Source of the DNA: Allobosea sp. CS1GBMeth4 | Lineage (GTDB): Bacteria > Pseudomonadota > Alphaproteobacteria > Rhizobiales > Beijerinckiaceae | DNA length: 64,000 bases | NCBI RefSeq assembly: GCF_900185715.1 | Contig: NZ_FYAS01000007.1 | Span: 1 to 64,000, forward strand | Direction of reading: 5' to 3' | Shown here: positions 8,620 through 17,275 of the stretch, in pieces | Position numbering within the stretch: position 1 is the first letter of the stretch | Layout: each line of letters starts with the position of its first letter | The notes under the pieces: generated by a model | What the model was told of the DNA's origin: nothing | Database searches by the model: none | Seen by the model: only the letters and a program-made list of their open reading frames with translations | Position numbers and translations under genes: made by a program

Positions 8620-9990
8620 TTGCCGCAAGCCACCTTCCTGAACCGGCAGGCTCTGCACCTGCATCCCGATCCCGCTCGGGTCGTGGTGCGCCGTTTTGGG
8701 CCCGCGCCCGATCCGCGCGACATGAACCCGACCGACAAGCTGCGCGCGAACCACATCGTCGCGCGCGTGATGGGGCTGAGCCGAGATGCGGCGGCAAGCC
8801 AGCTCGCCGAGGTGCTGGAGAACTTCAACGGCCGGCACCGGAACCTGCTGGAGCGCTTCGAGGCGCGCGCCGAGGAAATGGAGGAGGTGTTCACGACGCA
8901 CCGCGAATTCAGCAACACGCAGCGCCAGCTCGTCGGATCCTATTTCCTGCACGAGTATTCGTTCGAGGCGGCGGCGCTGTTCAATCCGAGCATCGTCTCG
9001 CACCCCGACCAGTCGGGCGCGCCGCCGGGCGGGCGGCGCTTCGTCCTCAGCCTGCGCGCGGTCGGCGAGGGGCATATCTCGTCCCTGACCTTCCGCTCCG
9101 GGACGATCGCCGCCGACGGCAGCCTGAGCGTCGATCCGACCTCGCGCCTCGCCACGATCGCGACCTTCCGCAATCGCATGGCGCGCCTCGATGGCGACGA
9201 CGTCGAGGTGGCGTTCTCCCCGGACGGTGACATCAGCGAGCGGGTGATCTTTCCGATCACGGCCTCGCATTCGAACGGGATCGAGGATGCGCGTTTCGTC
9301 GAGTTCGACGAGGACGGGCGAAGCGTGTTCCGCGCGACCTACACGGCCTATAACGGCAGGGGGATACGCTCCGAGCTGATCGAGACCACCGACTTCCTGT
9401 CGTTCCGGATGTCGCCGCTACGAGGCAGCGCTGCCGTGAACAAGGGTATGGCGCTGTTCCCGCGCAAGATCGACGGGCGCTACGCCATGATCGCACGGCA
9501 GGACAACGAGAATCTCTATCTCGTCTATTCCGACGATCTGATGAACTGGGATGGCGGCGTCGCGATCCTGAAGCCGCAATATCCTTGGGAGTTCATCCAG
9601 ATCGGGACCTGCGGCTCGCCGATCGAGCTCGACGAGGGCTGGCTCTTGTTCACCCATGGCGTCGGGCCGGTGCGGCGCTATGCGATCGGCGCCGTCCTGC
9701 TCCACAAACGGGATCCGTCGAAGGTGCTGGCGCGCTCACGCGAGCCCCTGGTCCGGCCGGAGCCGTCCGAGCGCGAAGGCTATGTTCCCAACGTCGTCTA
9801 CACCTGCGGTGCGATGCGCCATGGGAACCAGATCGTCCTGCCCTATGCGGTCTCCGACACCTACTGCAATTTCGCGACGATCAGGATCGAGGCGCTGCTG
9901 CAGGCCCTGAGCCCGGTCACCGCCGACGAAACGCTTGATCTGCGGCAGGGCGCCTTCCCTGAGAAGGAGCACGAACATGAGCCAAGATAA
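8620..9990 (+). CDS. GH130 family beta-mannoside phosphorylase-type enzyme
   Basis: The 456-residue protein belongs to glycoside hydrolase family 130, five-bladed beta-propellers that reversibly phosphorolyse beta-mannosides to mannose 1-phosphate. Supporting segments are LHLHPDPARVVVR near the N-terminus, the blade repeats containing NKGMALFPRKIDGRY, and the late GTCGSPIELDEGW and HGVGPVRRYAIGA motifs. The start is a TTG with only a weak ribosome binding site, and an in-frame ATG comes 27 codons later. The exact substrate (mannobiose, mannosylglucose or longer oligomannoside) cannot be read from sequence. There is no signal peptide, so it acts in the cytoplasm. Confidence 0.85.
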   Translation: MPQATFLNRQALHLHPDPARVVVRRFGPAPDPRDMNPTDKLRANHIVARVMGLSRDAAASQLAEVLENFNGRHRNLLERFEARAEEMEEVFTTHREFSNTQRQLVGSYFLHEYSFEAAALFNPSIVSHPDQSGAPPGGRRFVLSLRAVGEGHISSLTFRSGTIAADGSLSVDPTSRLATIATFRNRMARLDGDDVEVAFSPDGDISERVIFPITASHSNGIEDARFVEFDEDGRSVFRATYTAYNGRGIRSELIETTDFLSFRMSPLRGSAAVNKGMALFPRKIDGRYAMIARQDNENLYLVYSDDLMNWDGGVAILKPQYPWEFIQIGTCGSPIELDEGWLLFTHGVGPVRRYAIGAVLLHKRDPSKVLARSREPLVRPEPSEREGYVPNVVYTCGAMRHGNQIVLPYAVSDTYCNFATIRIEALLQALSPVTADETLDLRQGAFPEKEHEHEPR

Positions 9991-10216
9991 GCCCACGACC
10001 CACCGCTCGATCGCGCCGGGAGACGTGGTCCGGCTGTCCTTCGGCTTCGCCGATCAGTCCGGTGCCGGAGACTACGAGATCGTGCGGATCATGCCGACGC
10101 GGGCGAGCGGCGAGCGCGAATACCGCGTTCGCGGCGCCGACGGCCATGAGCGGGCGATCGGCCATGACCAGATTGTTTCGGACGGCCCCCGATCGGCGCG
10201 TACCCGCATCGGGTGA
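9977..10216 (+). CDS. Small protein, paralogue of the gene at 16356-16631
   Basis: The 79-residue product overlaps the GH130 end by 14 bases and has AAGGAG seven bases before its ATG. It contains the pattern GDVVRL...GF...Y.IVR..P....GE..YRVRGAD..ER.IG..QI, also seen in the minus-strand gene at 16356-16631. This looks like a compact beta-rich domain (SH3-like or KOW-like as a guess). Function is unknown. Its place inside the carbohydrate operon suggests co-expression with those enzymes. Confidence 0.7.
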   Translation: MSQDKPTTHRSIAPGDVVRLSFGFADQSGAGDYEIVRIMPTRASGEREYRVRGADGHERAIGHDQIVSDGPRSARTRIG

Positions 10217-10271
10217 GGCTCGCTGTGTGGCCGGCATCCCGCTCCAAACCCATCCACTTCGGAGGAAACAC

Positions 10272-10496
10272 TTGGCTGAGAACTCGAAATCCCGCGTGAC
10301 CGCAGATGCCGCGTTCCTGAGAACGCAAACTCGATCAATGTCGCGCAATCGCCTGCTGTCCGAAACGGCGGCCATCAATCAGGCGCGCGACGCCAACACG
10401 GCGCGTCTGAGGGCCTTGCGGCTGCAGAAGGAGGCGGCTGACCGCGACGCTGCGGCATTGGCGCCACTGGTGCCCAAGCGCAAACGGCCTGTCTGA
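10272..10496 (+). CDS. Small charged protein, paralogue of the gene at 18943-19152
   Basis: The 74-residue product starts at a TTG with an excellent GGAGG six bases upstream. It is helical and rich in Arg and Ala, with the pattern MAE.SK.R..AD..FLR.QT....RNR..SE, then ARDANTARL..LRL.K.A.DR. The plus-strand gene at 18943-19152 has the same pattern along its length. No enzymatic motif is visible. It may bind nucleic acid or a protein partner, which is a guess from charge alone. Confidence 0.65.
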   Translation: MAENSKSRVTADAAFLRTQTRSMSRNRLLSETAAINQARDANTARLRALRLQKEAADRDAAALAPLVPKRKRPV

Positions 10497-10599
10497 CGGG
10501 CGCCACTGCTCGGGGCTCGACCACCCGGACCTCTGCCCCGGCTGGCTGAAGCCCGCCCCTTGAGCCCGCCAGATGCGGGCCCTGACGAACGGAGATCGC

Positions 10600-10860
10600 T
10601 TGGACATCGACGTGACGCGAAAGCCCGATGGAACGGCCTGGCTGCTGACCGACCTGCTTGGCCGGACGATGGGATATATCGAGGACCGGGCGGAGGGCGA
10701 ATTCATGATCTACCCTGCCGGCCAGGCGATCGAGACGATGCAGGCCATGCGGCGAGGCCCATTTGGGTCGCTCGATGCCGCGCTGGCCGAGATCGAGCGC
10801 TTTACCCGGGGAACCTGCCGACGGGTTTCGGAAGAATCGCGTCCCGGCGTCGATGATTGA
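10600..10860 (+). CDS. Small protein, unknown
   Basis: About 86 residues from a TTG with GGAG five bases upstream; an ATG at 10573 is the alternative start. The sequence reads MDIDVTRKPDGTAWLLTDLLGR, then GYIEDRAEGEFMIYPAGQ and a helical region SLDAALAEIERFTRG. This looks like a small alpha+beta domain. No family is recognised. It sits within the carbohydrate operon, 104 bases after the preceding small gene. Confidence 0.6.
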   Translation: MDIDVTRKPDGTAWLLTDLLGRTMGYIEDRAEGEFMIYPAGQAIETMQAMRRGPFGSLDAALAEIERFTRGTCRRVSEESRPGVDD

Positions 10861-10891
10861 GCACATCCGCCCGGCAACGCGCAGAGGCGGG

Positions 10892-11191
10892 CTAGGGCGG
10901 GCCGGGCCTGGATCGCTTCGCGAGCCTTTTGATCGGGGTCTCGTCTGGCAGCTCGATCAGCTTCGCCTTGCGCGACGCCTTCGCCTGGTCGGAGATTGGG
11001 AGCTGGGAAAGCGCCGCATCGATATGCCGGCCTGCCAGCGAGCGCGCGGCCCGCTGCTGCCGCTTGCGAACGACGTTGCGCGGAGCATCCGCCGGCAGCG
11101 ACAGCTCCATGTCGTGGTCGGTGATCGGCGGGTTGCCTGTCTGCGGGTCAGGATCGTGACGGATCGACGGGACCTTGCGGGGATTGGCCAT
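10892..11191 (-). CDS. Small basic protein, unknown
   Basis: A 99-residue, Arg/Lys/Pro-rich product lies on the strand opposite the surrounding operon. It starts with MANPRKVPSIRHDPDPQTG, has MELSLPADAPRNVVRKRQQR in the middle and ends with a basic tail. The frame is open to 11302, but the ATG at 11191 gives the most natural start; no strong ribosome binding site is seen. Low complexity leaves some doubt that it is a gene. Confidence 0.5.
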   Translation of the reverse strand: MANPRKVPSIRHDPDPQTGNPPITDHDMELSLPADAPRNVVRKRQQRAARSLAGRHIDAALSQLPISDQAKASRKAKLIELPDETPIKRLAKRSRPGPP

Positions 11192-11286
11192 GACGACCGA
11201 ACCGTCGCCGCAAGGCCTTTGTTCCGGTTTGCGTCGAACCTGCTCGGATACGAGGCCGTTGTGTCCCGGCCGAGCGCGGTGACGCA

Positions 11287-12894
11287 ATGATGCCCGCGTC
11301 ATGGTGGCAGAGCGGCGTGATCTACCAAATTTACCTGCGCTCGTTCCAGGACAGCAACGGCGATGGGATCGGCGACCTCCGGGGCATCACGAAGCGGCTG
11401 AGCTATCTCGCCGAACTCGGCGTCGATGCGATCTGGATGTCGCCGATCTATCCGTCGCCGATGGCCGATTTCGGCTACGATGTTTCCGACTACTGCGACG
11501 TCGATCCGCGCTTCGGCACGCTCGCCGATGTCGACGACCTGTTGGCGCAGGCCCATGCACGCGGGCTCAAGGTCCTGCTCGATTTCGTACCGAACCATAC
11601 CTCCGACCGGCATCCCTGGTTTGCCGAGAGCCGCTCCTCGCGCAGCAGTCCGAAACGGGACTGGTATCTCTGGCGCGACCCTGCCCCCGGAGGCGGGCCG
11701 CCCAACAACTGGATCAGCGATTTCGGGGGATCGGCCTGGGAATGGGACGAGGCCAGCGGCCAGTATTACTACCATGCCTTCCTGAAGCAGCAGCCGGACC
11801 TCAACTGGCGCAATCCGACTGTGCAAGGGGTGATGCACGATGTGATGCGCTTCTGGCTCAACCGCGGGGTCGACGGCTTCCGCATCGACGTGCTCTGGCA
11901 CCTGATCAAGGCGGCCGATTTCCCGGACAATCCGCCGAACTCGGCCTACACGCCAGCGCTCGGCGAGATGGACCGCCTGCTCCAGCTGCGTTCGACCGAC
12001 CAGCCCGAGGTCCATGGCATCGCGGCCCGCATGCGCGCTCTTGCCGAAGACTATCGGGCAGCGGGACAGGGCGAGCGCCTGCTGATCGGGGAGATCTATC
12101 TGCCGGTCGAGCGGCTGATGCGCTATTACGGCGAGGATCGGCCCGGCGTGCATCTGCCCGGCAATTTCCAGCTCATCGAGACGCCCTGGCAGGCACGCTC
12201 GCTGGCTGTGCTCATCGCCGCCTACGAGGCGGCGCTGCCGCCGGGCGCGTGGCCGAACTGGGTCCTCGGCAATCATGACCGACCGCGCGTCGCGACCAGG
12301 CTTGGGGAAAGCCAGGCCCGGGTGGCGGCAATGCTGCTACTGACCCTGCGCGGCACGCCTACCCTCTATTATGGCGACGAACTCGGCCTGAGCGATGTGC
12401 CGATCCCGCCCGGTCAGGTCCAGGATCCGCGCGAGCTGCGCCAGCCCGGCAAGGGCCTCGGGCGCGATCCGGTCCGCACGCCGATGCCGTGGGACGACAG
12501 CGCGCATGCCGGCTTCAGCACCGCCGCGCCCTGGCTGCCGCTCAACGCCGATTGGCCGGCACGGAACGTGGCGCGCCAATCGGCCGAGCCCGGCTCGATG
12601 CTGGCACTGCATCGCCGGCTGCTCGCGGCCCGGCGCACCCATCCCGCACTGGCGATCGGCGATTTCGCGCTACTGGATGCCGAGGACGACATGCTCGCCT
12701 ATGAGCGCCGACACGGTGCGGAGCGCCTGATCGTGGCGCTCAATCTTGGGGCGCGACCGCAACGCCTGGCTTTGCCGGACTGGGCGCATGGTTGCCGCCC
12801 CCTTCTATCGACGCTCGCCGATTCGGTGCCGGCGCAGGACGGCACTTTGCTCCTGCGGCCGAATGAAGGCGTGGTCCTGACGACCGCCGACTGA
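11287..12894 (+). CDS. GH13 alpha-glucosidase / alpha-amylase family enzyme
   Basis: This 535-residue (beta/alpha)8 glycoside hydrolase has an intact catalytic triad: nucleophile Asp201 in FRIDV, acid/base Glu269 in GEIY and the stabiliser Asp331 in NHDRPR. The N-terminal WWQSGVIYQIYLRSFQDSNG and the calcium-loop-like GDGIGDL are typical of oligo-1,6-glucosidase/alpha-glucosidase subfamilies, and DFVPNHTSD is conserved region I. There is no signal peptide, so it acts on cytoplasmic alpha-glucosides or performs transglycosylation. Two adjacent ATGs (11287 and 11290) can serve as start. The exact substrate is not determinable here. Confidence 0.85.
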   Translation: MMPASWWQSGVIYQIYLRSFQDSNGDGIGDLRGITKRLSYLAELGVDAIWMSPIYPSPMADFGYDVSDYCDVDPRFGTLADVDDLLAQAHARGLKVLLDFVPNHTSDRHPWFAESRSSRSSPKRDWYLWRDPAPGGGPPNNWISDFGGSAWEWDEASGQYYYHAFLKQQPDLNWRNPTVQGVMHDVMRFWLNRGVDGFRIDVLWHLIKAADFPDNPPNSAYTPALGEMDRLLQLRSTDQPEVHGIAARMRALAEDYRAAGQGERLLIGEIYLPVERLMRYYGEDRPGVHLPGNFQLIETPWQARSLAVLIAAYEAALPPGAWPNWVLGNHDRPRVATRLGESQARVAAMLLLTLRGTPTLYYGDELGLSDVPIPPGQVQDPRELRQPGKGLGRDPVRTPMPWDDSAHAGFSTAAPWLPLNADWPARNVARQSAEPGSMLALHRRLLAARRTHPALAIGDFALLDAEDDMLAYERRHGAERLIVALNLGARPQRLALPDWAHGCRPLLSTLADSVPAQDGTLLLRPNEGVVLTTAD

Positions 12895-12912
12895 CCAAAG
12901 AGAGGCGAACGG

Positions 12913-13920
12913 ATGCGCATCGCCATGCTGGCGCCGATCTCCTGGCGCACGCCGCCACGCCATTATGGCCCCTGGGAGCTGGTGACGAGCCTGCTGACCG
13001 AGGCGCTGGTGGCACGCGGCATCGACGTCACCCTGTTCGCCACCCGGGACAGTTGGACCGCGGGGACCTTGGCCGGCGTCTGCCCGGCGCCATACTCCGA
13101 GGCCCCGACGATCGACGCCAAGGTCTGGGAGCTGCTGCATGTCGCCCATGTCTTCGAGCGCGCCGGCGAGTTCGACCTGATCCACAACCAGGCCGATTTC
13201 GTGCCCCTCGCCTTCTCGCGCCTGGTCGACACGCCCGTGGTGACGACGATCCACGGCTTCTCCTCTGAACGCATCCTGCCGGCCTTCAAGGCCTATGAGG
13301 ACCGGGTCCACTATGTCGCGATCAGCGCCGCCGATCGGCATTCGGATCTGCGCTACGCCGCGACGATCCATCACGGCATCCTGATCGAGGATTTCCCGTT
13401 CGATCCGGTCGGGAGCGAGGACCTGCTCTTCTTCGGACGCATCCACCCCGACAAGGGCGCGGCCGAGGCGATCGCCGCCGCGCGCGCAGCCGGCCGGCGC
13501 CTGGTCATGGCCGGCATCGTCCAGGACCGCGGCTACCACGAAGCGCAGGTCACGCCCGCGCTCGAAAGCGAGAGCGTGGTCTATCTCGGGCCGGTCGGCG
13601 GCAGCGCCCGCACGCATACGCTCGGCTCGGCCAAGGCGTTGCTGCACCTGATCAACTTCGAGGAGCCGTTCGGATTGTCGGTCATCGAGGCGCTTGCCTG
13701 CGGCACGCCCGTCATCGCCTCCCGACGGGGCTCGATGCCGGAACTGATCGACCACGGCGTCACTGGATTCCTGGTGGATAGCATTGAGGAGGCCGTGGCG
13801 GCGATCGCGCGTCTTCCCGAGATCGACCGCGCCGCCTGCCGAGCGGCGGTCGCGTCGCGCTTTACCGTCGACCACATGGCCGATCGCTATCTCGAACTGT
13901 ATCGGTCCATCCTCGGATGA
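12913..13920 (+). CDS. GT4 family glycosyltransferase
   Basis: This 335-residue GT-B enzyme carries the family-4 signature FEEPFGLSVIEALACGTPV (E-x7-E), a donor-side LLFFGRIHPDKG and an N-terminal acceptor domain beginning MRIAMLAPISWRTPP. The last pattern is frequent in GT4 enzymes encoded with GH130 or GH13 genes in Proteobacteria. It follows the GH13 gene by 18 bases with an AGAGG ribosome binding site. The donor sugar is unknown. It is probably the last gene of the 5.3-13.9 kb operon. Confidence 0.85.
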   Translation: MRIAMLAPISWRTPPRHYGPWELVTSLLTEALVARGIDVTLFATRDSWTAGTLAGVCPAPYSEAPTIDAKVWELLHVAHVFERAGEFDLIHNQADFVPLAFSRLVDTPVVTTIHGFSSERILPAFKAYEDRVHYVAISAADRHSDLRYAATIHHGILIEDFPFDPVGSEDLLFFGRIHPDKGAAEAIAAARAAGRRLVMAGIVQDRGYHEAQVTPALESESVVYLGPVGGSARTHTLGSAKALLHLINFEEPFGLSVIEALACGTPVIASRRGSMPELIDHGVTGFLVDSIEEAVAAIARLPEIDRAACRAAVASRFTVDHMADRYLELYRSILG

Positions 13921-14231
13921 CCCACACATGCGCCCGCCGGACGCAGGAGCGCGGACCCAATGGATAGCCGCGAAGAAACAACGTGCACTTTCTTCGGCCC
14001 TGGCCTAGGCTGTAATTCTGCTTCGACATGACTTGCCCGGGTTCGTCCCAGGTAGCCGCGGCAGCTGCTAGCCGGCCGCGCCAATCGAGCATCTGCTCAC
14101 CTCCCCGCATCAGATCTGCGCCTGCATTCAGGCGTGCGCGTTCCGATAGGGACCGCCTGCGAGGCCCTGGCTCGGACCGGTACGACCTGAGAGATCGCGA
14201 CCCGCGATCTCCGAACAAGGACAAGAACGGC
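13921..14231. other. Intergenic region with stem-loop
   Basis: About 310 bases without a supported gene. A perfect inverted repeat, CGAAGAAA and TTTCTTCG with a 10-base loop, lies at 13971-13996, 51 bases after the stop of the GT4 gene. It has no T-tract, so it is at best a weak terminator or an mRNA-end hairpin. Confidence 0.35.
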
Positions 14232-14363
14232 ATGTCAAAAGGCGAACGACGCGGGAACCGCGAGGCCAAGAAGCCGAAACAGGACAAGCCGAAGCTCGTG
14301 GCTCCCGCCCCCAACAGCCTTGCCGCTGCGGTCGTGAAGGCTGCAGCGCCGAAGAGGAAATAG
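14232..14363 (+). CDS. Very small Lys-rich protein of a rhizobial family
   Basis: The 43-residue, strongly basic product begins MSKGERRGNREAKKPKQDK and ends in an Ala/Lys-rich tail. Short proteins with this NREAKKPK core are common in Hyphomicrobiales genomes and carry no assigned function. An AAGGA lies about ten bases upstream. The protein is probably unstructured. Confidence 0.65.
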   Translation: MSKGERRGNREAKKPKQDKPKLVAPAPNSLAAAVVKAAAPKRK

Positions 14364-14435
14364 CGTTCTGAGCTCTTGGGGACAGCCCCTGGGGACCGAG
14401 TTCATGCAGCGAGCGAGCCAACCGACAGGACAGTG

Positions 14436-14612
14436 ATGATCCGTTTCAGGGCGATCGAGCCGAAACCGGCTGCGAACACCAACAAGCCGGCAAACGCCCC
14501 GATGGCGCCGTCGGCCAAACCCGCGCCGACTGCCGGAAAGGTCACGCCGCGGGAGCCAGAAGCCCCGGGGAAGTCCGGGGGGCAGTCGGGAGACAAGCTC
14601 AAGCACGACTAG
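14436..14612 (+). CDS. Small Pro/Ala/Lys-rich protein, unknown
   Basis: The 58-residue product is low-complexity (repeated P, A, K and T) and appears disordered. An AGGACA lies just before the ATG. It follows the Lys-rich small gene by 72 bases and its end overlaps the end of the convergent DUF1488 gene by a few bases. There is no recognised family, and it may not be translated. Confidence 0.4.
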   Translation: MIRFRAIEPKPAANTNKPANAPMAPSAKPAPTAGKVTPREPEAPGKSGGQSGDKLKHD

Positions 14613-14872
14613 AAGTCGGAAGCCGTCAAGCGATGGTAGCTCTGGCGCTTGCGGGAGTAGGCTGCGCCAGCAGCCTTCCGGATGGTAGCGAGATGCCCGT
14701 CATAGGCCCTCAGCGTCGACCCTTCGTCCGTGCCGGCTGAAGGGTCGATGCTGCGCAGCGCCGCGAGTTCGACCTCGAATGCGATCTCCAGGGCGGAATC
14801 GGAGCCCCAGAAGCAGACGCAGTCCCGTGCGGTATCATATCGCCGGATTGGATTGGGGAAGTCGAGGCTCAT
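14609..14872 (-). CDS. DUF1488 family protein
   Basis: The 87-residue product begins MSLDFPNPIRRYD and continues with VCFWGSDSALEIAFEVE, a Leu-Arg-Ala-Tyr-Asp (LRAYD) helix and AYSRKRQSYHRLTASDF. That layout (an F-W-G-x-D core and a Y-x-L-x-A-x-D-F end) matches DUF1488, a small alphaproteobacterial/betaproteobacterial family of unknown function. The length is normal for the family. Confidence 0.8.
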   Translation of the reverse strand: MSLDFPNPIRRYDTARDCVCFWGSDSALEIAFEVELAALRSIDPSAGTDEGSTLRAYDGHLATIRKAAGAAYSRKRQSYHRLTASDF

Positions 14873-15004
14873 CGGATCATCCTCCCGTGGCGATCAGGTT
14901 CACGCCTATCCTCGACACGCTCGGACATTGGCCGCGCGACGCCGAGAACACGTCGCACGGCAAGGCGCGTAGCGGTCGCAGTGCCGTGCGACCAACGAAA
15001 CCTC

Positions 15005-15358
15005 TCAGCTTTTCGGAACGCCGAGGGCTGCCGCGCAGGCCTTGGCCACGTCGGAATCGGGCGAGGAGCTGCCCGGCATCGTCGCCCACCCGCCTTTCGC
15101 GATGAAATCGCCTTGTTGCCAGGAGCTGATCTTCTTGAATTCGACAAGCTGCTCGGTCGCATTGGCCTGCTGCTGGAACTTCGCCACGCAGATCGGCGAG
15201 AGTGCTGCCACAAGAGCAGTGCTCGAACGCGTCCTGGCTTCGCGCTCCGCTGTGCTTTGCGTCACCCAGCCGCCCCAGGTGAAGCCGATAATCGCAAGGG
15301 CAATGGCCCCGCCGACGGCGCCCCAGGCGGCCGGCTTCAGGTCTGCTGGAATTTTCAT
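15005..15358 (-). CDS. Conserved small membrane-anchored protein, unknown
   Basis: The 117-residue product has one N-terminal membrane helix (about residues 12-32, AAWGAVGGAIALAIIGFTWG) and a soluble part holding two cysteines (in SPICVAK and AKACAAALG) that could form a periplasmic disulphide. The pattern GGAIALAIIGFTWGGWVT followed by TA-E-R-A is common in small hypothetical proteins of Hyphomicrobiales. Function is unknown. It is transcribed away from hemolysin III. Confidence 0.7.
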   Translation of the reverse strand: MKIPADLKPAAWGAVGGAIALAIIGFTWGGWVTQSTAEREARTRSSTALVAALSPICVAKFQQQANATEQLVEFKKISSWQQGDFIAKGGWATMPGSSSPDSDVAKACAAALGVPKS

Positions 15359-15665
15359 GATGTTGGGCTTTCCGAACCGGAAGAAAATCTCCCGTGAAAC
15401 ATCATATCACGTTTTGGGTGAGCTTGATCGCCTTTTTTAATACGGGCGTTTTATTTTCCTGCCGAAATCCCGCGATTGAAAACGAACGAGCCATAAGCCG
15501 ATTTATGCTTTGGCGCCACATGCTCCAGAGAACTCGCGAAAGCTCGCCGGATATCGCTTGGCGCTCTTTCCTTGGCTACCTCATATCCTTGGCGGGTGTG
15601 CTTGCTATCCACGCCGGCCCGTGACGGGTACAAGCGACATTGGCGCGACTGGGAAAGGGCCTGAA
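15359..15665. other. Divergent intergenic region, comparatively AT-rich
   Basis: About 300 bases between the divergent small membrane-protein gene and hemolysin III, probably holding both promoters. A 76-codon plus-strand frame exists (15394-15624), but it has no ribosome binding site and atypical composition, so I do not call it. No other element is evident. Confidence 0.4.
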
Positions 15666-16328
15666 TTGCACCGACCGACACAAGGCCGCTTCCACTTCGA
15701 TCGCGCCGAGCTTTGGGCCGATGGCCTGATCCATGCCCTCGGGATCGTGCTTGGGCTCGGCGCGGTCGCCTATCTGATCGTGCGCGTCGTCGCAGCGGCC
15801 CCGATGACCGCCGTGATCCCGGTTGCGATCTACAGCTCCGCGCTGATCGCGGTCCTCGTCATCTCCGCCGTCTACAACCTGTTACCGGTTTCCCCGGTGA
15901 AGTGGCTGATCCGGCGCTTCGACCATTCGGCGATCTACGTCCTGATCGCGGGAACCTACACGCCCTTCCTCGCGAGAATGGGCGAGAACTTCGTGGCGCA
16001 CGTCCTTCTCGCCGTCGTCTGGACCGCATCGGCCGTTGGGGTTCTGCTCAAGATCGCCTTGCCAGGCCGATACGACCGCGTTTCAATCGTGCTCTATCTT
16101 TTGATCGGCTGGAGCGGCGTCTTTGCCTGGGAGAGCATCGCGCAGCTTCCCCGCCTCGCCTTGTGGCTGATCGTGACGGGCGGTCTTCTCTACACGCTGG
16201 GCGTGGTCTTCCACGTCTGGCAGACGCTTCCCTTCCAGAATGCCATCTGGCACGCCTTCGTGCTCGTCGCTTCCGGCTGCTTCTATGGCGCCGTTTTCCA
16301 GGCCTATGCGCTCACGCCGACGGCGTGA
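15666..16328 (+). CDS. Hemolysin III family membrane protein (YqfA/PAQR type)
   Basis: The 220-residue product has about seven hydrophobic helices and the family signatures ADGLIHALG near the N-terminus, RRFDHSAIYVLIAGTYTPF in the middle and FHVWQTLPFQNAIWHAFVL near the end. The conserved Asp and His residues would hold zinc in the PAQR fold. I chose the TTG at 15666 because AAAGGG lies seven bases upstream; the open frame extends to 15510 without a better start. The name is historical and does not establish haemolytic activity. Confidence 0.8.
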   Translation: MHRPTQGRFHFDRAELWADGLIHALGIVLGLGAVAYLIVRVVAAAPMTAVIPVAIYSSALIAVLVISAVYNLLPVSPVKWLIRRFDHSAIYVLIAGTYTPFLARMGENFVAHVLLAVVWTASAVGVLLKIALPGRYDRVSIVLYLLIGWSGVFAWESIAQLPRLALWLIVTGGLLYTLGVVFHVWQTLPFQNAIWHAFVLVASGCFYGAVFQAYALTPTA

Positions 16329-16355
16329 GTTGTCCGCGCAGTGGGCGAGCGCCAA

Positions 16356-16631
16356 CTACTTCTCCTTAGGCGAAAGACGATCGAGAGCGTTGGTGATCGC
16401 GTTATGCGGACTTGGCGGCCTTTGCTGCCAATTGGCCTGCCGGCTCGCTCCTCGAATTTGCAACTCGCCAATGACCCGCTCGCGGTCATCGGCCCCTTTC
16501 ACGCGGTACTGTGGTTCGCCGCCGACGACAAATGGCAGCTGGCGCGTGACGACATAAACCCCAACTGCATCGGTGTCGTAAAAGCCAGAAGCGAGGCTCA
16601 CACGATCTCCAGCCGCATAACGATGTTCCAT
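16356..16631 (-). CDS. Small protein, paralogue of the gene at 9977-10216
   Basis: The 91-residue product has AAGGAG six bases before the ATG. Its core, HRYAAGDRVSL..GF.D....G.Y...R.LP....GE.QYRVKGADDRERVIGELQI, matches the small protein in the carbohydrate operon at 9977 almost position by position. It adds an Arg/Pro-rich tail of about 30 residues. Function is unknown. Confidence 0.7.
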   Translation of the reverse strand: MEHRYAAGDRVSLASGFYDTDAVGVYVVTRQLPFVVGGEPQYRVKGADDRERVIGELQIRGASRQANWQQRPPSPHNAITNALDRLSPKEK

Positions 16632-16961
16632 GGTTGCTCCTTCGTGCTTTCAGCCTCAGAAGCTGAGCTGCATGCTAGCACGATGCTGCGGTTCGCAGGA
16701 AAAATTCGGCTGGATCAGTCGGCCCTGGCGTCGGGCGCGGTGGACGGGATCCGCGACAGCCGCCGATTTTGAAAGGAGCCGAGCTTTGCAAGAGCAGCCT
16801 GCTCACGGAAATTTCGTACGTCTCGGCCATTCGGCGCTGCCATGGTCAAGTGACATGGACGCGCCTCTTTATTCCGCTAGGGTCAGCCCCGCATTGTCTC
16901 CATGCCGCTTATGGAAATGACCTCGCGGCGCATGTTGATGCCGCCCAGGCGGAGACCTGTC
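16632..16961. other. Intergenic region, no supported gene
   Basis: A 330-base stretch. A short TTG frame at 16787 with AAGGAG upstream would give about 44 residues (starting MQEQPAHGNFVRLGHS), but the composition is unconvincing. No repeat or promoter stands out. Confidence 0.3.
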
Positions 16962-17174
16962 ATGCACACTGGTAAAGGCTCGCTGATCCTCGAAGATGGA
17001 CGCGAACTCCTGCTCAATTTTTAGTTCGGCAGCGATTTGGACGAGGTGAGGTCGGGGAATCTATATTTTCACAACTCGGTCCTCGATCCCGCTTCCTACG
17101 GCGATCGAATGGACCTCATCTGCGAGGACGGCACAGCTGTTCAGTTCGTGGTCGTCCACTTCAGCGACCGATAG
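16962..17174 (+). pseudogene. Small gene interrupted by an in-frame amber codon
   Basis: The frame begins at an ATG with GGAG upstream and reads MHTGKGSLILEDGRELLLNF. It meets TAG at 17022-17024 (codon 21) and continues without loss of frame through FGSDLDEVRSGNLYFHNS, SYGDRMDLICEDG and VVVHFSDR to TAG at 17172. The downstream 49 codons look fully protein-like. The simplest reading is a recent nonsense mutation, for example CAG to TAG, of a 70-codon gene. Readthrough or a sequencing error are alternatives. Confidence 0.6.
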
Positions 17175-17275
17175 CTCGCAATATCCGGACGCAGGATGCG
17201 TCGGGCTGCCTGACGACAGGTCCATCGGAACTTAATGCCTGTCCCTTCGTTGCTCCATGTTCGGCGGAGGTCTCG

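Noticed and set aside
15394..15624. 76-codon frame before hemolysin III
   Set aside because: There is no ribosome binding site, codon use is unlike its neighbours, and the product shows no family features.
16769..16975. Frame over the amber-interrupted gene region
   Set aside because: Composition is irregular and there is no homologue pattern; the amber-interrupted frame is the better explanation.
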